Shown here piece after piece: positions 50,201-61,744 of a stretch of DNA of 64,000 nucleotides. Made by a program: the position numbers and the translations under genes. This DNA comes from Strigamia acuminata (lineage: Eukaryota > Arthropoda > Chilopoda > Geophilomorpha > Linotaeniidae). Within the stretch, counting starts at the first letter, position 1, and each line of letters begins with the position of its first letter. The stretch lies in NCBI GenBank assembly GCA_949358305.1, contig OX442324.1, forward strand, positions 4,160,001-4,224,000, in the 5' to 3' direction. The notes under the pieces are model-generated. The model made no database searches and had not been told where the DNA came from. It saw only the letters and a list, made by a program, of their open reading frames with translations.

Positions 50201-53200
50201 GATTGTTAGACAGGGTTACGTGAAGGAAATAGTGTTTGTACTAGGAAAAAAAAGAAGAAAAAGAAGCCGATTAAATGATGTTTTCGTGAGAGAAAAAAGC
50301 CTAGTGGTGAATAATTAAAACTGTTAGTGTGCTCATAAGTTTTCTTCCCTTCGTATCGATTCATTATTAATGTTTCTGCAGCAGTACTATATCAAAATTA
50401 TCTGCAAACAACAGACTCGTATTACTTTCTCTTTTTTTCATTTTTATTGTTGTTGTTTGTATGGTTGAAAAATGGTTAATGTTAGCCAATTTCGCTCGGA
50501 AAATTCAATTGAGTGGGGGATTAATAAGAAATGGGATGAGTTATAGTCAGAAATAAAGTTAGAGTGGGGAGAATGGTGGCCATTTTGATGCCATTTGACA
50601 TTGATAGAGAGAGAACGAATCACTTGGAAGACACGACGATAGCAAGTTGAATCTTATTTCTTCCATTAATTTTTCTTAATAGTTAAACATTAATTTTTAT
50701 ATGGTTAATAAGGGTGAAAATGGTGTTGTCAATCTTGGTTAAGTAAATTTAAACTGCAGTTACGGTCCATTTGGTTTGCAGAACAGGGCGAGAAAATTGA
50801 GCTAATGCAGATGGCCATTAATATTACGTGGTAGAATGAGCCGGGCCTCCATAAATTAGGAAGCCCAGCTCGAGGCCACACTTGGCTAATGCAATGCGGC
50901 GACAGAAAACTATAAACAAATCATCTCTAACCTCATAAATTCCATTCATACCAACTCAGTTCAGTAATTTCACTTCTCTTTAATGCTTTTCAAAATATTT
51001 TCAGGTATGCGCTCGAATTTTCTTGGTATTTATCACATTAAATGAATGAAAAATCATTTTAATTAACCAAGTTTTGCTTGGCCTACCAAAAAAAATTGTC
51101 TAGTCAACCATTTAGTTTTTATTTCCGTTATCCTATTTTACTGGCTGCCATCTGTCATTGACAAAGGATTAGCATGATGAAAATGAAGCATCAATTTGCC
51201 AAGTTTTTTTTTTTTTTTTTATTATTATTTCCCCTCGCTTTGCTTGATGAATGTTCAATTTTTAGATACGTTATTAATGTTGATGGTTTTAATTTGCTCG
51301 TTCTAACTTGAAAGTGTTTGTCATTGTAGTTTTTTTTAATTTGTTTGTTTAGTTTATTTGATTTATTTTTATTTTTAATTTAAATTTTCTACGTTTCGGC
51401 TGTTTTTATCAATTGTGAGATGGTTTTTGCTAGAGTTTCGATTTTCGATTTGGTCTTTTACGCTTTCACCTTTTATTAAGACACACATGTATTTCCTTCT
51501 TTTTTTCCAGTCGTCTTGCACGGTTTGGAGGTTTTTTTTTTTTATTGTTTTTTTTTTATTTTTAATGTATAAAGTAAGAAACATGGTGTTTGAAATTTGT
51601 GATGTCAGTTATCACATTAAGTAACGTAATGTCTTAACTTTGTCTGGGAAAGAAAATTTGAAGGAAGAAAAAAAAAAGATTTTTATGGAATAAAAGCTGT
51701 TTATTACTAGCATTAAGGTGGTATATTGTTTTCCTTGTTGGGGGTCAATAAACTATTTATTAAATTGTCAATTCTTTATTTTTTTTTTATTTTTTATTTT
51801 TTGGATTCAAATATCTAGCTCTTTTAAATATTTTTTGTCTCACGTCGGGCTATCGATTTGTTGATGTAGCTTTTATTTTATGCATCAGAAAAGTTGGGAG
51901 AGAAAACGTGTTTACTCGGTTGTAAGCACCCTGTAACGAGGCATCAGGTTTTATAGTTGAATGGAAGTTTGTAGCAGTTATTTTGTGCTCAGTGTGTTGC
52001 GTTTTGCTTGTAATTAGTTGCGCATCTGTTGTTTTCATCTATTTCATAAATCAGCAATTACAAATTAACATGACCCGACATGAATTATGGCCATTGCATT
52101 TCACTTTTCTAAACAACATTAATCAACATTAAATTGTAATTTTGTTTGATTTTTTTTTTTTTTAATTTTTTTTTTTATTATTTTATGATTTTTAAGTAAT
52201 TTTCTGAGCTGTTTGAGCGAAAAGGGATTTTTTTTTTGGTTTGATGGGAAATTATAATTTATTTATGGATTTGGATTTTTATGTGGTAATTTTAATTTAT
52301 TTGCTTATTATTGCAGGTGTTTATTCGGGAATTGATCTCAAATTCAAGCGACGCATTGGAAAAGTTGCGTTTTCTTTTGCTCACCCAAAACGAAAAGGTG
52401 GAAGACAGAAGCAGAAATCTAAATATAGAAATCAACGTTGACAAGTTAAGCAAGACATTTACCATTCAGGTAAGGAATTTGAAATGAAAAGGCATTTATT
52501 AAAATGAACACTGCTACATTTCTATATACGGCAAAAGTTAACTAGACACGTGAAATTGCGAGTTTTAGTAATCTAAAAGACCGAAACTCTCCCACCCATT
52601 GCGCAGTAAATATTCCGGTGTAAATCCAACTCGTAATCGTGTGACGTAACTGCAGCTCAAATCGTTTCGACATTATGACTCTCGATATTTGGTTGCAGTT
52701 ATTTGTTTATATTGTTTTTGGTGTTTCTATAAACAGCCGGAAACAGAAGACAAATACAAATGATTTAATAGTCAAAACAAAACCACTTTGGTTTCTGTTT
52801 TTTTTTTTTTTTTTTTTTTTTTGTTGTTGTTGTGGTTTTTGATGATTGTTTACGGCTGTTTTCGGTGTCCAATCTGTTTATAGAAACACTAAAAACAACA
52901 GAAACAGAAACTTTGAACGCATCAACACCGAAAATAATCGAAAAGCAATTGAATTTTCATCCAAAAACTAAAAAAAAACCAATTTTTTAATTTTTTAATT
53001 TTTAGGAAAAATTTAAAAATGGTTCTGAATTCACAGAAAATATATTGTTTAAAAATCTTGGATTTGGAATTGTATTCGTACGTCAAGCCGCAGTGCTAAT
53101 TTCTATGTTATTCAGAACTGTTTACACACATTTCCTTAATCAAAAGTGAAAGTTTATTGCTCATCCGAAGGTTGGTGTCCTCTAATTTGATACATTGTTT

Positions 53201-54135
53201 GATTTCCTCCCCCCTTAAAGAACGAAAAAAAAAACAACAACCCCTTTCCTGTTAATGTGGTACAAGGTACAACGTTTACTTAACGGGGAATTAGCGGGAA
53301 TCAGGTTTTGGTCACTTAGAATACATACACAGATCGTAATACTACACTCGTGACTCGTGAATGAAACCCCTATCACGGGTTATCAAGTTTTAGGCCTATT
53401 CGAACGACGGTAATCTTAAACGCTTATAAAGATGTGTTTATAATTAATACTCCGTAATAAATTAAACCGTTCATTTATATTTGACTCATTTAAAAATAAA
53501 TAAATAATAAAAATAGAAATTTAAGTCGTGCATCGAATATTTCCAAAATTAAATGTAAATTGTGCCATTCAACCTGCGTAGTTCCCCATTTAGGAATATC
53601 TCATGGAAATCTGTTGCACACTTCCTTCTGAGAAAAATTTCCATTGCAACATTGAAATTGCTCTTTAAGCTTTTTAATCAATTTACGAAATGAAACAATC
53701 AGCGCACACAAACCCTCGTCTTTTTAAAAATAGATAAAAAGAAAGAAAAAAAATCTTTTATCTTAATTTATTATATATATATATATATATTTATACTCGT
53801 AAAGTTTAAATACAGACTTTGTTGGGAAAAGACAAGTTGCCATTAATCATTTATCCATTTCATTTTTATATATCACAAATCCTATGATAGGCTTTATTGG
53901 GCTGATAAATGCGTTCGATCGCGCACTTTGGCCTCCATGATGTTTTTTTATCCCACCGACCCTGCGACCTGCACTATTATTTTTTTTCCTCGTTCACATA
54001 ACCCTTTCCATTCCTGATGTTGATGTCGCCATATTTTTCATCATTTTCCCCCCTCATTTTCAGGATTCTGGCGTCGGAATGTCGAAGGAGGGGCTCATCC
54101 AAAATTTAGGGGTCATCGCCCGGTCCGGTTCTAAG
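47259..54135 (+). CDS. TRAP1: mitochondrial HSP90 chaperone TRAP1, 5' part
   Basis: Five in-phase coding exons: 47259-47370, 49839-49994, 50099-50181, 52317-52469 and 54064-54135, about 192 residues. The N-terminus ([20 protein letters not shown]) is basic and free of acidic residues, like a matrix-targeting presequence. The ATPase domain then begins: [37 protein letters not shown] (the GHKL helix with catalytic Glu and Mg-binding Asn), then [20 protein letters not shown] (adenine-contacting Asp). Exon 5 ends SGSK|GTAGGG, exactly before the expected lid and GQFGVGFYS segment. That segment is not found between 54136 and 64000, so the remainder presumably lies past the window. Introns 1-4 are 2.5, 0.1, 2.1 and 1.6 kb. 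TRAP1 folds matrix proteins and restrains respiration. Confidence 0.88.
47371..49838 (+). other. TRAP1: TRAP1 intron 1
   Basis: Starts GTATGT and ends TCTCATTGCAG. AT-rich; apart from the (TTTGC)n tract and a decanucleotide CTTAATTTTT repeat near 49140-49180, nothing stands out. Short open frames have no splice support. Confidence 0.75.
48547..48574. repeat. (TTTGC)n microsatellite
   Basis: About five tandem TTTGC pentamers in TRAP1 intron 1. Confidence 0.85.
50182..52316 (+). other. TRAP1: TRAP1 intron 3
   Basis: 2.1 kb from GTAGGT to TTATTGCAG. AT-rich, with poly-T runs; no nested gene or transposon end was noticed. Confidence 0.75.
52712..52898. repeat. 25-bp inverted repeat pair, MITE-like
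   Basis: The left arm (52712-52736, starting TTGTTTTTGGTGTTTC) and right arm (52874-52898) are reverse complements at 24 of 25 positions, and enclose 137 bp with a long poly-T tract. It lies in TRAP1 intron 4. It may be a small palindromic element; no clear target duplication was seen. Confidence 0.6.
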
Positions 54136-54472
54136 GTAGGGAATTTGCATGTTTTGTATGTAGATATGAAGCAAAGCGAAGGTTGAAGGTCGAAGTACTG
54201 AGTGGGATTTTTTTCTTATCCAATTTAAAGCATTAAAGAAGAGATTTTTTCTCTCTATTTTCTCTCTCTCTCTCTCTCTTTGGACTGTGCTTGAAATAGA
54301 CTGCGAGTTTCTTTGTTTATGATATGTCCTCAATGATTTACAACACCCCTAAGGAGCAAGACCAAGGGGAAAAAATTGAATGACCCTAATGAGTTTCTTG
54401 TTCTCTGTTCATCTCTTCTATTATTTCGGAATGAATAAAAATGAAATAAGTAATTTATTATGATCTATTCTT

Positions 54473-54504
<32 letters not shown>

Positions 54505-57500
54505 CTATGCGAAATTGAGTGTTCTGGAAACATGGCGGTTTTGTGTTTTGTGTTTTTTTTTTTGTTTTTAAATATATTTTTCAGATTTATTTGTTTGGAG
54601 GGCAGAAAACTGTTTGGATAAGTTTTTTGACCCTTTCTTTTTCCTGTTCCCTGCTGTGCCTATCACGTGACTTACCTGTTATCCTAATTGCAGCGCATTA
54701 ATTCAGTACTTGAAATTTTTGCGTCTTTCGTTCGGTTGTGATGCGAGTGACGGTTTGTCCAAGATGGCGTCATAGATTGTTTTGGAAAGGATGCTTAGTG
54801 ATTTGATTTATTCTTGAAAGAAATTTTTCAAAAGTTTTAATTTGTGTTGATTGATTTAGTTTTATTTTTATTTTTTTTGTGGTTTTGTGGGGTCACTAAA
54901 ATGATAACACAACATGTCAGCTGATTATTGAGTGTTTATTAGCACTGATAGAGATATTCATATTCATTTAATGTTAAAAGCTCAGTAAATATCAATAATT
55001 TGAATGCGTAATGGTCTCAATGTTTAATTCTAACCGAGTTTGGAAATGTAATATTTCAAATGGATTTGCATAGCCATTTATGGTTTTTTTTTTTTTTTTA
55101 TTCTGATTTTGTTTGTGCTTTGGGAACTGGAGTTGAAAATATTTATTGTTTTCTGGTGTAGGAGGAGGCAATACATCTGAATAAGGACGCAGATGGAATT
55201 TGAATGGCCTAATTAACTGGTTAAAAAAAATTAATTTGGAAATTAGAGAATGGAAATTGAGACTGATGATAAAAATAAGAGACCGATGGGTTAATTTATG
55301 CAAAATTGCTTAAATTGCATCTGCAAGGATATTCGGTGATTGACAGTTGTCTATTTTTTGATAGGTTTAGTTGTTTTTAAAATGGACCTTGGCCGCATTT
55401 TTTTTTTTTTAGTTTTTAGTTTTCTTAGGAAGATTGAGAAATTATGAAAGTTTTTATTTTATTTATTTTTTGTTGCTTTTAAGGGTGAAAAAAAAATGTC
55501 CACGAGAATGAATTTAGAATGAATAATGAGTTTGTAAAGTAGAAAAAAAATGAGTTGTGCTTTATTGATTAATTGTTGATTCGTATTCACATCACGTGAT
55601 AAATTTGTTGCCTTAATCATCATTTAGACGATGTTAATAGCATTTAAAGGGAAGAGGGGAAAAATGCTAAAAAGTGGAGTCACGACGAAGAGTTAAAAAA
55701 AACAAAACGAGTTTACAACAACAACACCTTAAAATTCAACCAATCGCGATAGAGTTTAGACAGGAAATGAAATAAGTCATAAATTAGCAACATTTGTTTT
55801 TTTTTTTGTTTTTTTTTTAAATTCTGAAGAAGAAAAAAGAAATTGTTTTTATTTATTTTAGCAATTTTAAAATTGTTTAAAGAAAATAAAGGAAATAAAA
55901 ATTGAAAATGAAAAGAAATCAAAATGGCAGCCTAATGGGTTCTGCTTTAGTATCGAGTTGCCCTCTCAGTGGACTTTGTGATGTCATTTATCATTAGATA
56001 TGATAGTGACACAATCACATGAGCCCTTCCATCTTTTGCTCTTTCTTTTCTTATTTGAGTTCTGTGATGCGTGAATTTATCACCAGCGAGAAAGTAAAAT
56101 GGGATTTGATACAACAGAAACCTAACAACAGCAAACTAACTCCCTCTAGGGATGGAAAGTGCAAGTTGTCATTGTATCATTACTTGTAGCAGAGATGGTT
56201 TTAGCTATAATCAATATGACCAGCACTCTTTTTTTTTATTAGAAGCAAATGTTGAACCGCTTTTTATTAGTCGTGTTTATTTCAATTTTCATTTGGTTCT
56301 ATTATGGTTAAACCTATTATCGATTTTATTTTCTTCTTTTTTTTTCTTCTTCTGTGTGAGCAGAATTTTATTTTATTGCTTAGCTTTGTGTTTTGCCCTT
56401 TAAGTCTGAAGTGTAGGGCCAATGCAATTCATTGGCCCTCTGCATATGGATGTAATGGCGGTTGGGGAAACTGCAAAAACAGCTGTAAAAGTTGTCATTG
56501 TATGGTTGCAATAAAATGGCCTCCTCATTCACTTGTAAATTGTTTGTGCTTGAGTCCAAAGTGGCAAAAGACGGACTACAAATTGCACTTGTTGACTACA
56601 TATGAGACTTGGTTTAAGCATTTTGTTTGTGCATCATTTGTGCAATGAAGCTGCTTTTATTTATTTATTTATTTATTTTTATTTAGATTTTTTTTTTTTG
56701 TTTAATAATTTTATTTATTATTATTTATTATTGTTGTTGTTACTGGATGGGAAAATCGTAATGAGACTTTTAATAAATGATTAACTGAATAGTTATAGCT
56801 ATTAAATCTATTTTTGTATCATTAATTATGCAGTAGTATTGCAACGGTTGAAAATGTAGATGTGTTGTCATGGAGATGGAAGGAAACAAATGGTATTATT
56901 GGAAATTAGAATTTTTCTTTTGGTGTGGATGATTTATTGTGATTGTTAGTGCTGCAGATGGAAGGTTTGTGAAGGAATTTAAGTACAAGAGAGTTGAGTT
57001 GATTTAATTATTAGTGGGAAACAAGTAAAGTTTGAATATTTTTCCTAGAAGTGCAGCATAAAAGATGCACTAAACACCTGACTCGTAAAAAGTCAATACA
57101 ATGCTGGATTTGTCAGCACATCTTTAACCTTCCAATACCTAGGATTTTATTCCCATTGGTTTAGCATGGAGATGCGGACTAAAGCCCGCAGTGCTGTAGG
57201 TATTGGACGCATGGACGTGTTTTATTTGTTTGTTTATTTGTTTGTTTATTTACTTATTTATTTTGGCAAAGATTGTTGAATTAAAAAAAATTATTTTGAT
57301 GTTGATGATTGAGAAAATAATTACATTAGGCTAAAATGTGTGCTTGCATTCAATTAGTGCTAATAACTCACATGTTGAGCACACAATGGCTCAGTATTTA
57401 CATCAAAAATACATTATAATTAATATGTGCAGAAGCTGAGTTAATTGCCAGAAGAGCATGGTGCAGCCTTTCGCACGGTACTGATTCCTATCAATTACAT

Positions 57501-57800
57501 TGTACTGAAAATGAGGTGGAAAAAGAATTTCCAATTGTATAGGAGGAGATAAGCCTCTGCAATGCGAGGTGGATGACTTTTTCAAGTTAAAGCGTTAGAA
57601 TTTACTCAAATTGCTTTTGTAAATCAAGATGAGAACGTCTTTAATCTCAATGTGAGTTCAGTTCATATTTTTCTAGGAGTTACTGGTATGTTTTATTTGG
57701 TAAAAGATGAAAATAAACTATAGGGTAAATTATCAGAATGTCTTTTCGGCATCTGTGCTCAGGCCATCTTTTTACTTAACTGTTAATGATCTGCCCTAAC
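54136..57800. other. noncoding stretch after the last visible TRAP1 exon
   Basis: Probably TRAP1 intron 5. It contains a (TC)n run near 54261-54280, long poly-T tracts near 54480 and 55090, and a small inverted repeat with 11-bp arms (TCCAATACCTA) at 57131-57207. No exon with TRAP1 similarity was found. Confidence 0.55.
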
Positions 57801-57821
57801 TTCTTCTAAACCTGGCAATTG

Positions 57822-57869
57822 CAGGGCTGGACTGGGAACAAATTTAGTACCTGGAAATCTGGATAGGTC
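57822..57869 (+). mobile_element. hAT-type element end fragment
   Basis: Starts CAGGGCTGGACTGGGAAC and matches, in reverse complement and with few differences, the right end of the 122-bp element at 61312-61433. The CAG-initial terminus is typical of hAT-like elements. No partner end with a matching target duplication was found, so it is scored as a partial copy. Confidence 0.5.
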
Positions 57870-57976
57870 TGGCTACGGCTGAAACATTTTTCACTTTGCG
57901 TATTCATAAAGCCAGGTTTAACTTGGAGTTAAACGTGTTTTGGTGTTTAAATGTCGTGCGCAATGCCCACTGCGAC

Positions 57977-58352
57977 TAATGCTGGGCACACACACACATA
58001 TTGCGATTTCGCGTCGCGTCGCGATTTTGCAAGCGAAATCGCGCTGTGAACCGCGCGCAATGCTACACACATGCAGCTATTTCAGCTCTGCGAATTCAAT
58101 CTTATGACGTCATTCCTGATCCGAAAAACCTGCCCGCCATTTCGGTTGAGAATGTTGATGAAATGACGTCATTTCACACAGCTCACCGATTGGCTGCAAC
58201 ACGAATCGCAGGCGAAATAGTACTTGGGACAAGTACTATTTCGCAAAGTAGATTTTGAACCGGCGCGAAGGAAATGACGTCACCTGGGCATGCGCAATGG
58301 CAACGCGATCGCGACGCGACGCGAAATCGCGGTATGTGTGCGCCCGGCATAA
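57977..58352. mobile_element. PIF/Harbinger-like MITE with TAA target duplication
   Basis: The element at 57980-58349 (370 bp) starts TGCTGGGCACACAC; its other end, reverse complemented, starts TGCCGGGCGCACAC. The arms stay complementary for about 45 bp through a CpG-rich GCGATTTCGCGTCGCGTCGC segment. TAA flanks both ends (57977-57979 and 58350-58352), which fits the TWA preference of PIF/Harbinger elements. Inside are three TGACGTCA sites (58105, 58164, 58275) and a perfect 15-bp hairpin (58212-58244) with a 3-nt loop. There is no transposase frame, so it is non-autonomous. It sits in the presumed TRAP1 intron. Confidence 0.8.
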
Positions 58353-59730
58353 AACATACTAAACCGGCTGCCATTTTTGAAGTTAGATCGAGACAGGCAG
58401 TTTTAATACGTTGTTTAAAATTCTGTTTAGTCTAAATCTTTGCTTCGCAAAGTGGTGATCCACAAGAGGCTACTGGTTTGCCATTTTACCGTTGAAACGC
58501 AAAGATGATATAGGCTTAGTATAGAGCAATGTTAGGTTACCAGTCTGTTAACATTGGTACAAAATATGATTCCGATCAGTAACACATTGGGACAAAAAAT
58601 ACCGGTCTGCTACATTACATAGTTTGAGAAGAACTGGTCTAAATTACTTCATGAATGTGCGTCTTCTGTCAACAGACGATTTCTATTTTTAATTATATTG
58701 AAATTGATTAATCAATTGGGTCTTTCTTCAACCACTTACTAAATTTCAATTACTTCTTCCAATAATTCAAACCCAAACTACAATCACGTTAGATTTACTG
58801 CGAATGTTGTGTAAGGAGGTTTTTCTTTTTCAATTTCAAGATCTTAATGGAAAAATGGACTTATTTTTATATATGTAAGTGATGCGTGTGTAAGCAATGT
58901 GATAGGCTTAAAAAATGATGTCATTACATGCAAGTACATTCAACCACAACCAGAAAGTGGTAAAAGAAAGTACACATTGATTGGTTGATTTCAAATTAAA
59001 TTAAAACATTTGCGTATATTCTTAATTTTCTATGAGTATTTAGTTGCCAGTCAGTCATTCACTTTGTTTGTACAATAATTTGAACACAGACATTGATTTA
59101 TTTTATTCATCAGGCTGATACTGGCAAACAACCCAATCCTTCTGCCAAGGCAATAAGAGCATCTATCTACTTTGCAAGAGGCATCGTGAATGCAAAATTG
59201 TCCCGCGCTCCTTCATTTAAAATGAAAACGCATCTATCACCAGCGCCTGAATTGTTTTCTTCTTGCTCACACCAGTGGTTTTCGAGTTAGGGTGCTTCTC
59301 CATTCTCAATAACGTTTGTAGGGGTCTATCACAATTTTTTTCAGCGGCTATCCAATAAGCCGAGTTATCTATAAATAAATCAATAAATAAATGTGATATT
59401 TGTTGTCAATAAACAAAATTTAATTTTGTCACAGGTTAAAAATGTTTAAAATTAATGCATTTCGGTTTGTTCAATCAATAGTTGTGCATCAAATGTGTGC
59501 ATTAAGTGTGGTTAGTACGAAGGTTAGCGACCTAGCGGGAATCTTGGTTGTTTCTCATCCTTGTCTGATTTAAAGTAATGTCTGCCGCCCTCTCCGATTG
59601 GGTTTTCTGTGGTTTTTCCAGTTCTTAGGTTTTTCAACAAAGCCTGCGTGGAGAAACATTCTACCCGTTGCGTCAAGAAACGTGAAGTTGAAAAACGTAT
59701 GCAAATACAATACAATCGTGTACATTATGG
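58353..59730. other. noncoding stretch with possible transposon remnants
   Basis: TTTGAGAAGAACTG ends at 58636 and CAGTGGTTTTCGAG begins at 59273; both resemble hAT-type termini (CAGTGGTTCTCAAA family), but no paired ends or target duplications were found. An open frame at 59114-59290 follows an acceptor-like ATTCATCAG but has no TRAP1 similarity and runs into the transposon-like end. Otherwise nothing recognised. Confidence 0.35.
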
Positions 59731-60098
59731 CACCACCACAATGTTGTCTTAACTCCTATTGGCTAAGCCGGTTTACGCCTAACTGGGGACTGTGCTCTAC
59801 TATTGTACTCTACTACTGTTTATTTTCAATGTATTTTAGTGTAAAAAGTGATTAGAATGATAGATTTTATTTATTTGATAATAAAATGTTTATTTTATTT
59901 GCTAAATAAGCTTTTCCCCCTTTTAATCAATTAAACAATGTTTGCATTGTTTGTTGGTTTCTTTTGGCAGGTAAACAAAGGTTTAGTTTTTTATTGGTTG
60001 TTTTGCCTAGTTAGATTACAATTCTGGTGTTATGGGCCACTTTTTTGTGCCAGTGAGATGGCTCAACCAATAGGAGTTAGGACAACGTTGTGGTGGTT
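59731..60098. mobile_element. inverted-repeat element with 39-bp arms
   Basis: The left arm 59731-59769 (starts CACCACCACAATGTTGTC) and right arm 60060-60098 are reverse complements apart from a few differences (through AACTCCTATTGG), and enclose about 290 bp without a coding frame. Probably a MITE; the exact termini and the target duplication are unclear, so the superfamily is not assigned. Confidence 0.6.
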
Positions 60099-60735
60099 TT
60101 GAGTATATTGATAGTAAGTTTCTTCTCTTTGTAGTCGTGCTAAGAGTTTCATCTTGTTAACCGGTGACTTTTGCACACAAGAATCTCGTATTATTACTTG
60201 TGTTACCTCGTAGAATGACATCTCTTGTTAACAAGTAGTGATAATTCTTATGTTGTGTTAATTCTTTATTGAATATGCCTAGTGAATCTCTGCTGCAACA
60301 GTGACGAGAATAAAATAGTTGAAGAGAGTTGACTTTGTTATTAATCACTTAAATTGATAGTGCACAATTGGCAATTTTAAGGTTTGCCATTAGCGTGATT
60401 GATTAAATGGATGGACGATTATTTGATTTACCTGGCAAGTAATTAACTTTAGAGCTGTTTGTAATCAAATTGAAAGCAATGTTGTTTCAAACAAAAAATT
60501 ATAAGAGTTAATTATTAATTAATGAGAATTTTTATATGCACAAAAAATGCAGCTTCAGCCATTTTTTTTTACAAATGAATTTGTGTGTTTTCATTTGCTT
60601 AACTCTCTGCTATCTAAGGATTGTTATCGTTGAAATTCTGCTCCATGGAGATGTGGATGGTTAGTTTATAATTTTTAGGTCACAGCTAAAAAATTACGAT
60701 GGGGCTCAGTTTTTACTGTGCCACTACGTAGAACT

Positions 60736-61284
60736 ACGTCCGGCAGTGTTGTAGCGAACGCGAACTTAGTTAGTTTGCGAACTAAGATCGCAAACTAGTT
60801 CACTTTTACAAGTGAATGCAAAAAACGAACTTAGTTTACTTTTAAGAGTGAACTTCAACGAAGTTTGCATTCACCATGTTTGATGTTGAAAACGTCGCAA
60901 AAACTTAACTTTTTGCAGCGGTTTTAAACGTTTTGATGACGTTTTCATCATCAAAATATTCATTTTGATCACTTTTTACAACGAAAACGGTGAAAACAGT
61001 CGTTTTCGTCATTAAAATCAATGAAAACGACTGCTTTACTAAAATAAAAGTGTTTTTTTTTTTTCCATTTGCAAATCACAAAACATAAAAAAAACATTTC
61101 AATTTAAAAAAAAAAAAAAATTGGAAAAGTGAACTGAACTATTGGTTCAAGTTCGTGAACTTGAACTTAGTTCACTTTGAAAAAAAATTGTACTGAACGT
61201 GAACGTGAACTAGTTCACACGGTGGTGAACGCGAACTTGAACTAGTTCGCGATTTGGTGAACGAGATACAACACTGACGTCCGG
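60736..61284. mobile_element. hAT-type MITE with perfect 8-bp target duplication
   Basis: The element runs 60744-61276 (533 bp). Its left end is CAGTGTTGTAGCG; its right end, reverse complemented, is CAGTGTTGTATCTCG. ACGTCCGG flanks both sides (60736-60743 and 61277-61284), the 8-bp duplication expected of hAT transposition. The interior is made of degenerate repeated GAACTTAGTTCAC- and GTGAACTAGTTC-type words and has no transposase frame. The element is non-autonomous and, judging from the intact duplication, fairly young. Confidence 0.85.
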
Positions 61285-61303
61285 CGGAATGTCTGCTTAT
61301 TTA

Positions 61304-61441
61304 GATGAGGTCAGTGATGGACTGGCCTGTGACCTGCGAATTTTTTTTTCTTTGTTGTGGCCCGATAAATTTGTTCTCGTGGCCCGACCTGTCCAGATTT
61401 CCCGGTAGTAAATTTGTTCCCAGTCCAGCCCTGGGTGAGGT
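61304..61441. mobile_element. 122-bp hAT-type mini-element
   Basis: The element at 61312-61433 starts CAGTGATGGACTGGCC; its other end, reverse complemented, starts CAGGGCTGGACTGGGAAC. Flanks GATGAGGT (61304-61311) and GGTGAGGT (61434-61441) agree at 7 of 8 bases, consistent with an aged hAT target duplication. Its right end is shared with the fragment at 57822-57869. Confidence 0.65.
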
Positions 61442-61744
61442 TGCGGCTTTCGTATGCTATGGTTTGAGCTTTACAGATTGGCGGCGATTTCCGTGGCCTC
61501 TGTCAAATTTTCATTCTCTGGGTTCATTGTTGCAGCCCCTCTGATTTCTTACCTAGTGCGGAGAAAGACATGGTTCTACGTCAACACAGATTACTCAGTA
61601 GGCGCAATCACAAATGCAGGTTTAACTTACAGTTAGAATAATTAAATATTCTAAGCCAATAGTAAAAATTTAAAAAAATAATTGTTTTTATCTGGTTACT
61701 TGCATAGATCTTTATTTCAATTCTTGTACAAATTTATAGGTTAT

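Noticed and set aside
58001-58374. ORFs of 85 and 63 codons
   Set aside because: They are translations of the MITE and its terminal repeats, on both strands.
59114-59290. Possible TRAP1 exon after an ATTCATCAG acceptor
   Set aside because: The phase would fit, but there is no TRAP1 similarity, a stop follows, and the sequence runs into a transposon-like end.
57822-61433. One 3.6-kb transposon bounded by the inverted CAGGGCTGG ends
   Set aside because: Flanking 8-mers GGCAATTG and GGTGAGGT do not match; the right end has its own partner at 61312 with a near-matching duplication.
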